Below are positions 55,687-64,000 of a stretch of DNA of 64,000 nucleotides, piece by piece. The notes below the pieces were generated by a model. The model made no database searches and was not told the origin of the DNA. It was given only the letters and a program-made list of their open reading frames with translations. The stretch covers positions 112,625 to 176,624 of the forward strand of contig CAJJDP010000136.1 of assembly GCA_905182995.1 (NCBI GenBank), written 5' to 3'. The translations under genes and the position numbers were made by a program. How positions within the stretch are numbered: the stretch's first letter is position 1; the number at the start of each line of letters is the position of its first letter. Source of the stretch: Paramecium octaurelia. Lineage: Eukaryota > Ciliophora > Oligohymenophorea > Peniculida > Parameciidae.

Positions 55687-58163
55687 ATGAATTCCAACAA
55701 TAATAATAACAATGACAGTTCAAGCGAGGACGATATGTAGGTGTATGAAACGCTTACGAAATTGCCTCCTGCAAATGAATTGCTTCCCAGGAAATTGACA
55801 ATTGATATTGATATAAAATCATTGTACCCTCTCAAGTGAATAATATTATTAATACATTTAGATCACTGCCATAATTTTGTAAAACTTATGTCCCTTTTTT
55901 AGAAGAATCAACACAACGCAATTGTGCAATTTCTGAAACTCCTGTTGGTGATGACAATAGAACTCTCCTTGATTATTATGATGAAAATAAACAAAATCTT
56001 GTATTTAAGCGATTTGATCAGTTGGATTTAGGAAGAAGGACTAACAATGACAGAACTTATTTTGCCACTCTAATCGCTAATTTTAAAAAGTATTTACAAT
56101 GCTTAACAAAGGACACAGCCAAGAGTCTTCTTTAGAGGAGAAGCACTTTTTGATTAAAAATTAACATCCTGTGCATCTGATTAAATACAATTCGATTCAA
56201 ATTTTGAATCAGGCAACCTCTTTTGTGCCTTTAAGAAATCGGAAAACGTGTATGATTTGATCATTTAAAATGATATTAATACAAGGGGAAACACCTAATG
56301 GTTCTTTTTTAGTGTAACTGGAGCTAAGGCAGGATAGACCATACAATTTAATTTGCTCAATCATGTATAAGATCGTTTCTCATAACAATCTAGTTGAAAA
56401 GTGGCAGTCTTTTTAATGAGGGATTGCAACCAGCTGTCTATTCTATTAAGGATAACCAACTAAGTGGAACTGAATGGTGTAGAGATGGATTCAACATTAG
56501 CTATTTTAAAAGTCAATTTATGAAGGAATACCCACTTTCACTGAAGAAAAAGTACTATCAGTTGAGATTTCATTACACATTCAAGCACAATGATGACAAG
56601 GTCTTCTTTGCTCACTCCTATCCATACACATACACAAATTTATTGGAATTCTTAAATACACAGTTAGACGATCAAGAAAGAAATCAGTATATTATATTTT
56701 TATCATTAGATATTTATCCCGTAAAGTTCTATGTACAACACTCGGAGGGAATACTTGTGAAGTATTGACCATTACATCAAATTCACTTTAGCGTAGAGCC
56801 TATAGAAAAGGTGTTGTATTTCTAGCTAGATAACATCCTGGTGAACCATAAGGCTCTTATGTAATGCAAGGAATCATAGACTTTCTAACTTCTAATAATC
56901 CTTAAGCTGAGTATTTGAGATAGAACTGCATTTTTAAATTATTCCCAATGATGAACCCAGATGGAGTTATCAATGGAAACTATAGATGCGGTTTAGAGGG
57001 AAGTGATTTAAATCGAAGATGGAAGAAACCAAATAAATATTTACATCCCAATGTCTATTATGCTAAAAAATATGTCAAAGGGTTTAGTAAAGAGAGATAA
57101 ATCATTCTTGTAATAGATTTGCATGGTCATTCAAGAAAGTAAGTTTAATATCAATATTCTATTAAGATAGTCCTCATTTGTTTATGGATGCGCTTATTCT
57201 TCTTAAGTTAAAACCATAGAGCGAGTGTTCGCTTTGTTGATGGCTAAATTAAATCCATTTATGGATTATCCCTCTTGTACTTTTAGGATTGAGAATTCCA
57301 AAGACAAAACTGCCAGAATACAACTTTGGAGAGAGCTAAAAATCAATTGGGTTTATACTTATGAATGCAGTTTTTACGGTCAACAGAAAAAGCATTACCA
57401 AATCAAAGATTATCTTAACTGCGGTGTAAGTATTTGTAATGCCCTATCATAAATTGTAAAAGACACATCTAAAGAATTCACCAATCAAGCCAATGTCCCT
57501 GATATCTAATAGTAAATACTAGAGGAATTAGGAAAGATGCCATAGACAGATGATTAAGATAATGGATCTGATTCTAGTTAATCTGAAGCTGAGTTATCAG
57601 ATGATGAATTAGTTCAATTATTTTAACCCAAGACTTATTCAACTAAACAAAAAAACTACCTAAAGTAATAAGAATTCAATAGCAAAAAAAAACCTTTACC
57701 TGTTAATCCAAAATCTACAATAAACTCTTAAAAAGCATCCATTTTATAGGAATCCCCTTCTAAAAACTCTGAACAAAAACCTCCCATGAGCAGTTAAAAA
57801 CCTAAGAATACGCTCTATAGGATCTAAGCTCCTTAACGCCTAAAATAGATTGAGTAGGCCAAATAGCCAGATCCTCCTCTTATGGTTGATAAATCAGTAC
57901 AAACAGATGATTGGATGTATAGATAATGGCTCATTCAAATGGGAAAGATGAAGAAATAGTAAGAATTTCTGAGTGTTACTCCAACAAGAAATATATATAA
58001 ATCCTCATCACAATCAGTAACTAGATTTATCGTTAAGAATTCATCAACAAAAAACGATAGAGGACGAGTTGATTCAATATCACTAGTATCATCAGGGTTA
58101 TAAAACAAATTAAGTAAATATTAACTATCAAATAAGTTTCCTCTAGTCAATAGCGGTAAATGA
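55687..58163 (+). CDS. Cytosolic carboxypeptidase (CCP/AGBL), tubulin deglutamylase family
   Basis: ATG at 55687, TGA at 58161-58163, several small introns, about 800 residues. The M14 zinc ligands are visible as ARQHPGEPQGSYV (His and Glu) and [10 protein letters not shown] (His). The family hallmark [30 protein letters not shown] and FYGCAYSS follow. Upstream, the beta-sandwich N-domain typical of CCPs includes [18 protein letters not shown] and [14 protein letters not shown]. The last 250 residues are Ser/Gln/Lys-rich and disordered. CCPs remove glutamates from tubulin tails and regulate ciliary microtubules, which is fitting in a ciliate. Confidence 0.92.
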
Positions 58164-58253
58164 TGAGATACTCTGGCAGTAACTTTATGTCTTGATATAT
58201 ATATAATATTATTTATTGATCTCACATCTTTATAGAAAAATCAACATTCTAAT

Positions 58254-58460
58254 ATGACTCAATATTTGAAGATGGAACACTCAAAGATCTCTTCTAACAG
58301 AGTTCAAGATATATTATAAAATAATTCGATTTTATCTAATCTCCAGCAAGTAATGGACAGTGTTGATTTTAAAATTGTAATTAATTATATAAAGCTAGCT
58401 CTTTTTCTGAAAAGTAAACTGAGCCACTTTAATTTTTTCATCAAAATATGTTAATTTTGA
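58254..58460 (+). CDS. Possible small protein
   Basis: ATG at 58254, TGA at 58458-58460, 68 residues, no intron: helical N-terminus (SSNRVQDILQNNSILSNLQQ) and hydrophobic end. The rest of the 58164-58984 spacer shows nothing else. May be a chance open frame. Confidence 0.22.
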
Positions 58461-58984
58461 AAGTTTCATTTACATTATTTAATTTAATAAAAAATCCTCT
58501 TTATTATTGATGCAGTTATCTGAAAAATTTTTGTGGATGCGTTCGTTATATTTATCTCTTAGCTACCATTCATTATATAAACAAATATATGTATCTTAAT
58601 TTAATCTAAGCATTATATTACAGTATTTTGATATTTATTAATTTGTTCTTTATTGATAACATAAGGAGTGATATTCTCATGAATATTTAATTAAATTAAA
58701 AATTAGAAAATGATAATTATTTTTATGGTTAATCACTAAAATAAAATATTATAAGTTCAACTTAGTGATTTATTGTTGCTACTTGTATTATCTATATTAT
58801 AGGTAAAACAATTGCAAAAATCTAAGAGAAATGAAAAAATTAATATGTTTAAATAATTATTTATCTTTAGAGTTTGAAATGGTAACATGTTCCATTAATT
58901 TTAATCAAAATTACATTGATACACATTTTATATTGATCAAGATCGTTAATTTCAATATAAGGATTGGTTTAATAATTATTATAA
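58461..58984 (+). other. Intergenic, very AT-rich, no gene seen
   Basis: About 520 bp with no coherent coding frame or known element on either strand. Confidence 0.4.
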
Positions 58985-60492
58985 ATGTTGCACAAAGTAA
59001 TTCTGAAAACCAAAATTTACAGTTGGATCTTAATAATAGTTTCAGGAATAATAGCCGTGCTGGCTTGTATATTGGCTGGTTAAGTGAGTGATTATGAAGT
59101 GAAAATTTATGGAACTCTTTATGCAATAACAGCATTTATTTTTATGGCAATCAACACCATTGTATTCTATAGATTATAAGCGATTAATCTGATCAATGCA
59201 GAGATCAATAATTCTAATTGCTTTTCTTCATGGAAGGTACTTTACAACTCAATTTTAAATAATTCAGATTTGTGGTTTTCAAAATATGTGTTAAAATGCT
59301 TAGTTGTCATATTATTCCATAGTACTCTTAGTTTCATAACGAGATTGAAATATCATAATGATACATTTGAGTTCACATAAAGTATTTCATAATTAAAGTA
59401 GATATATCAATTTCAATTGTACTTTTTATAGTCATGTTTATTTTCGGATTCTTATTGCAATTTTACTTGGTTGTGCAGCTGATATAGATGTTGGCTGATT
59501 TTAAGGATTATTCTAGGGAAATAGTCTTCACTTTTCACCTTAAGGAAACCTTTTAAGAGGAGAAACAGTATAAAACTGGAATTACGATGATTGCAATGAT
59601 CTTTATGCTTGGTTCTATTGGATATTACGGAGTGAAACTGGCTTTGTATATATTGATAGCTAAGAATAATGAAGAAATAAATACAAAAGTATTTTCAATC
59701 ATAGTGTCAATTCTAAATATAAGTTGCATAATATTATGTGCAAGAATATATCTATAACTTAAAACCATCTATCATCAAATTCCAGATATTTAAGATGTGA
59801 TTATCTATAGTTATAATATTCCATGCTTCACAGGATGGTTTATTTTGGTAAGATCTCTAGTTTTTTCTAACAAATTTAGATTCTGGAGGAACCTAACATT
59901 TATTTTTTTGTACATCTAAACTATTTATGGAATGATCAAATTTCCTTTTTATAAAATATATGATGTTACAATAGAATAAATGTTCAGTCTTGAATCTTAT
60001 TTATATTGTGATACAGCTATAATAGTGGCATTAATGTTTTGGTAGTTTATCGAACAATTTGCCAGAGTCATTCACCAAGTTAAGAGAAAATATATTGTTT
60101 ATTAATTTGAGGATCAAAGTGTATGTTAAAATATTTATAATAGCAAAATATCATTCAGCCAGTTTCAATAGATGTATAAACAGAGGAGTTAGGCAGAATT
60201 CAAAATTAGTCAATCATAGATAATTTAGTGGAGAATGCCTAGTAAGATTATGGAGAGTGTTGTTTTTGTTTGGATCAAATTTCAAAAGGTTAAAGAGTTC
60301 ATAAATTAAAATGCCATGCTACTCATATTTTCCACTATTACTGTATGTCAAAATGGTTAGCTAATCATAATAATTGTCCTTTATGCTAATACATTATAAA
60401 CTGAATTGATTATTTTTTATTAATTATATGCATAATTACTATTTATACATTAAATAAATAATATTATTAAAATGAGATAATTTACATTTTGA
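58985..60492 (+). CDS. Multi-pass membrane protein of unknown function
   Basis: ATG at 58985, TGA at 60490-60492. One 17-nt intron near 59380 joins the two open frames and gives 496 residues; 17 nt is shorter than usual, so this junction needs checking. At least eight hydrophobic spans are visible, for example WILIIVSGIIAVLACILAG, ISISIVLFIVMFIFGFLLQ, TMIAMIFMLGSIGYYGVKLA and VFSIIVSILNISCIILCARI, with an N-terminal span, a long cytosolic-type loop rich in Gln/Lys near the C-terminus and a final span. No channel, transporter or GPCR signature recognised. It converges with the DGAT-like gene (26 bp between stops). Confidence 0.68.
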
Positions 60493-60518
60493 TTATAATA
60501 TTTCAACATATTATCTGT

Positions 60519-61486
60519 TCAATAATATGTATACAAATATATCAATAAGCTATTGCCAAATAGGATCTAACTGAAAAGCACAAATCTCGGAAATGGGATA
60601 TATTTCTGATAGGGAATCAAAATAAATTAAAAGCAACTGAAGAATAGAAAGTACAATCTCAATGTTTTGAGTGAAACATTGATGCAATATTCATGTAACA
60701 AGGCTGTTACCAAATAAGTCATGATGAGTGCCTTTGTATTCTCTCCCTTTTTGCTTAACCTTTAATAAATATTGATTTTAAGAAAATTGTGGACTTGCTT
60801 ATTCCATTTTCTATTTAATTATCCAAAGCCATCAGCATTCCACCAATCTTCATAGAAAATGACATTTTCAACTTTGGTGATTTCCTTGAATAAACCCAAA
60901 AGATAGTCAAAAATTAGATAGTGATTGACAACAATAAGAATGCCAAGTCGAAATGAATAATTTATGATAAACTTGGCTAAGTCATCATGCATATAATTAG
61001 GTTTTATTTCATACGTAATATAATAAAAGTCCCATAATATTATTAATGCGGAATTAATGATACATTTGAATATTTAAATATAGTTTCTTTGTTTCTTGAA
61101 AACCATTTAGTTAGGCTAACAAACCAAACATGGTACCCAAAGATATTTATTGTATTCAATAATGTCCAGTTTTTCTTCACTAATTATGTACGAGTACATT
61201 TTCATGCTAAATCAATAGTATCAAATCCTCACCTAAAAATGCATGCTACGCAAGTTGAAAAAATGGCCTCCATTATAGTTGTTTCAATCAATGCGCTGAT
61301 TATTAATGGTGATAGCATAATAAGATATGAAATTATCTTCCTGTTGATAAAGAAATGGGGTAAAAAGGATATTAAATAGTAAAGGGGCCATAAGAGCAAT
61401 ATAGTGAGATCAGTGTTTGGGAACGGATAATTATATACTAAATAAAGTAGGTGATATATCCAAATAATTAAAATAAAATCAAACAT
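60519..61486 (-). CDS. DGAT1/SOAT-type acyltransferase (MBOAT superfamily)
   Basis: ATG at 61486, TGA at 60521-60519, one 26-nt intron, 313 residues. The family signature FYEDWWNADGFGQLNRKWN (F-Y-x-D-W-W-N) is intact, followed by VHNFLKINIY and the active-site His in TALLHEYCIN; SMKMYSYI matches the MK-x-H/Y-SY element of DGAT1 and sterol O-acyltransferases. These enzymes make triacylglycerol or steryl/wax esters in the ER. The protein is shorter than animal DGAT1 (about 490) because the N-terminal part is reduced. Its ATG overlaps the stop of the upstream gene (see findings), so the start may be further in. Confidence 0.88.
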
Positions 61487-62157
61487 TATATTAAATATTG
61501 TTTCCGCGAAGTAATTTTTCTGTTTCCACTCTCAATTTCTCTGTTTTCTTCTCAAAATTATCTAAATATTGTAAAAATTGCATTGTATCCTTCTGTTGAT
61601 CCTCACTCTCCTCTGTTTTCTCATCTATCTATTCAAGGATGTATGGTTGGTTAAGCTCTTGAAGGTATTAAAAGAATTAATCTTATTATTCCTTTAATAA
61701 AATTGCCTAATTTTAAATCAAATTTGAATTATACTTCATGATCACTCCTTTTCTCCAAATATTGCCTGCAATCAATGAGTAATTTCAGCATTTTCTCTTG
61801 TAGGTTTGGAACCTCAGCTGATTACTACTATGGTTGTTGTTGTTCGAAACAGAGACTATCTTTTTTGGAAGTTGGAGGACGAGCATTCTCCTTCTAATCA
61901 CTCAAAACCAGATATCTATTTAATTTAGGTAAGGGACCTTCAGGAGGCCTTTTATCAAAAGGTTCTGAGAGTGTTCCCTTTGACACTTGATTTAATAGGA
62001 TGCGAGCATATAGATTTCGATTCTTTTTCCAAACTTCGTTGGTAGTCACCTAGCATAATTTCTTGGTCCAAGCTTCAACTCTAATTTTCTAATGCTTATT
62101 AAGATTTTGATAGGCTTCTTCAATAGAAAGCATCACTTTAATAAATTCCTCATCCAT
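61479..62157 (-). CDS. DUF4485-like coiled-coil protein
   Basis: ATG at 62157, TGA at 61481-61479, one 28-nt intron, 216 residues. The N-terminal 65 residues (DEEFIKVMLSIEEAYQNLNK ... EVWKKNRNLYARILLNQV) resemble DUF4485, where a helical block ends in K-x-NRNxYAxLLL. The rest is a Pro/Ser linker and a Gln/Glu/Lys coiled coil ending VETEKLLRGNN. DUF4485 occurs in some centrosomal/ciliary proteins, so a cytoskeletal role is plausible but unproven. Its stop lies inside the start region of the DGAT-like gene. Confidence 0.68.
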
Positions 62158-62286
62158 AATGACTGTTAATATATTTTATATTTATCAATATCATTCATAT
62201 TCCAAATTTAATTAAGCTCTTTAATAGAATGATCAGATAGTTCTCACTTATTAACATCAATTTATTATATTTATGTATTTAATAAT

Positions 62287-63482
62287 TCAACTATGATCAG
62301 TGACTAAGAAGCTTGTATTACCAAAGTCCTCTTTCAAAGGATTATACCCAGATTTAGTCGTCGTCCAAGAATTCTAAGAAAATTACTCAGCAAATTAGTA
62401 TGCCTTGAAGACTTGAGAATCCATCCCTAAAATTTGTTTAACCATATATTAGACAAAATTGAAATCTGTGGGAAAGAAGATATCTGCAGCTCCCCTTTCT
62501 ACCAAATATGTCTCATAATCTAATCTCTCATGAGGTTACGCCAATTTCTTAGACACAATCGGAGCATTAATAGATTCTTGGGTGAAGTTATTTTTGAGTA
62601 AATCAAAGTCTGCAATCACTAAGGAAGGGTTATGAAAATTAGATTTGATGTGTTTCAATACTTATAATGCTCCTGTTGGTAAAAATATGCTGTTAGACTC
62701 TTAATTATTTGTTATATTACTTTCTAATTTCCATAATATTTACTAATCACTTTTCTTAACGTATTAAATAAGAATCGATCCTCAACATTCTCATCTTAAT
62801 TGTTGTTTTGTTATTTAAATTCCTGATACATAGCATAGACCTCTTTGATTAATGGATCACTGATTGTCTCAGTAAACTCTTTCATGTTTTCAACATAAAC
62901 CTATTTCCCATCAATTACTTTGTCATGGGCAAGGTTATCAAAAACCTCAAGAAATACAAAAAACCACATTTCATTATTCTAAGTATGCTATTTGTAATTC
63001 AAAAAGTCCTAATTAAATATTCTTAAATTTCCTTTTTTGATCTATTGTTTGAAATCTTGAGACAGCCTTATTTCTGCTTAAGCACATGCCTCTGGTGAGA
63101 TATCAACTAAGTGATATTCCATATTTGAAAATATTTGAGGTTAGTGATTCCTCATATAATATAAGACCCCTTCACAAGCTGCACCATATCCGGCACCAAT
63201 TTCTACAATTCTCAATTTCTCTTTGCGAGTGAATCGAAATTATTAATTTATATAATTCCCCAGCGTTATCCCATAATACGGTCTGAATACTTCTGATGGA
63301 GTCAACCATTAATTTTCAGGATAATTTTCTGCCAACTTTTTTGTATAATCCTCATAGCCTAGCAATTACTTAAATTCAATTGGTTTTTTGAGTGCTCCAA
63401 GCTGAATATTCTTAACAAAATATCCCTCCACTGGATGATAGAGACGATCATAAATAAAATCTCTGACTAGCATTCTCTTCAT
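62287..63482 (-). CDS. MidA/NDUFAF7-type (DUF185) SAM-dependent methyltransferase
   Basis: ATG at 63482, TGA at 62289-62287, one 20-nt intron, 391 residues. The SAM-binding motif reads LRIVEIGAGYGAACEGVL, followed by YHLVDISPEACAQAE and later LVIADFDLLK and APIVSKKL. The N-terminal YYGITLGNYI and the overall layout match the DUF185/MidA family. NDUFAF7, its best known member, methylates an arginine of mitochondrial complex I, but many protist and plant members have other or unknown targets and no clear mitochondrial presequence is visible here. The family is well supported, the substrate is not. Confidence 0.8.
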
Positions 63483-63793
63483 TTGATTATATATTTATTG
63501 ATTAATTAAAACTAATTAAATTGATAATATTTGAATAATTTAAGCATTATTTATTCAATTGAATTAGAAGAAAAGCAAAAAAATTTTAAGTATTTTAAAG
63601 TGAATTATTTTTGATATATATTAATAAGAGTATGTAATATTATCAAGAAATAAGAGATGATATAATTTAAATAGACACTTGATATCTGAGTCGAAGCATT
63701 ATAAAATTAATAAATGATGGCAACAAATAAAAAAATAGAATTTAAAATATAAATATTTTGCATATAATATTTGTAAATTCATTAATTAATCTA
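63483..63793 (+). other. Intergenic between divergent genes
   Basis: About 310 bp, very AT-rich, presumed promoters only. Confidence 0.45.
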
Positions 63794-64000
63794 ATGAACT
63801 ATTAATTATCAATCTTATTTGAGGCCTTGGATACTAATTCAGGGAAAGTATTAGTCTCCGAAAAGAAGGACCAAAATACCAAAACCAAATATTATGCATT
63901 TTAATTTCTTAAGCCAGAGATTCTTAGACAATATTTGCTGTAATATGACACAGCTCTTAAATAATCAAAATACAATTATTTATTTAGATAATATTAGGAA
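63794..64000 (+). CDS. Partial gene running off the window end
   Basis: ATG at 63794, open to the window edge (69 codons). Reading: NYQLSILFEALDTNSGKVLV, then polar and helical (FLKPEILRQYLLQYDTALKQ). No domain recognised from this fragment. Confidence 0.5.

Noticed and set aside
58831..59135. Short open frames on both strands before the multi-pass membrane gene
   Set aside because: They overlap the start and first span of the 58985-60492 gene in other frames and have no coding character of their own.
1..64000. Prokaryotic signals (operons with RBS, CRISPR, IS elements)
   Set aside because: The genetic code, 18-31 nt spliceosomal introns, and eukaryotic protein families show a ciliate nucleus; no direct-repeat arrays or transposases were seen.
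1..64000. Unexcised IES or germline sequence
   Set aside because: Almost all genes are continuous after removing ordinary introns, and no TA-flanked insertions disrupt conserved domains; a few unresolved gene starts could not be tested this way.

Overview
The window reads as Paramecium nuclear DNA, most likely somatic (macronuclear). Three things seen in the sequence support this. (1) Genes only read through if TAA and TAG encode glutamine and TGA is the sole stop. (2) Frames are joined by very small GT...AG introns, mostly 18-31 nt; wherever I could resolve all junctions, the coding length came out divisible by three. (3) The DNA is AT-rich and packed on both strands. I saw no telomeric repeats, transposons, CRISPR, rRNA or clear tRNA, and no insertion that looks like an unexcised IES.

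Layout: 0-10.9 kb holds a kinase with an EF-hand-like tail (truncated by the window edge), RNase H2 subunit B, a MYB factor, the splicing factor U2AF35, a Gln-rich protein, radial-spoke protein RSPH9, a coiled-coil protein, a GPI-type Cys-rich surface protein and a bZIP factor. 11-26.5 kb holds a helical-repeat protein, a START lipid-binding protein, a membrane RING protein, an MMTAG2-type protein, an LRR protein, truncated hemoglobin, LIN9/ALY, a zinc-knuckle protein, several small membrane proteins and a broken ankyrin gene. 26.6-41.3 kb holds B-box-WD40, an otubain, AHA1-type Hsp90 co-chaperone, a large coiled-coil protein, a MARCH-type E3, a redox-dead thioredoxin-like/ZZ protein, a Bax-inhibitor-1 protein and a short protein with a PP1-docking motif. 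41.5-53.7 kb holds a PP2C phosphatase, B-box-SPRY, SPT16 (FACT), a PB1-ZZ p62-like protein, LIN54 (CXC), ankyrin-AGC kinase, a membrane protein and an MBOAT lysophospholipid acyltransferase. 53.7-64 kb holds a gene-poor stretch, a cytosolic carboxypeptidase, a multi-pass membrane protein, a DGAT1/SOAT-type acyltransferase, a DUF4485-like protein, a MidA-type methyltransferase and a partial gene.

The main point of interest is that three proteins belonging to one cell-cycle transcription machine in animals and plants (R2R3 MYB, LIN9/ALY, LIN54/CXC) all lie in this window. Others are tandem gene pairs with 13-25 nt or negative spacing, several stop-free introns of length 3n, and unusual domain combinations. 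All functional names come from motifs read by eye; no database search was run.
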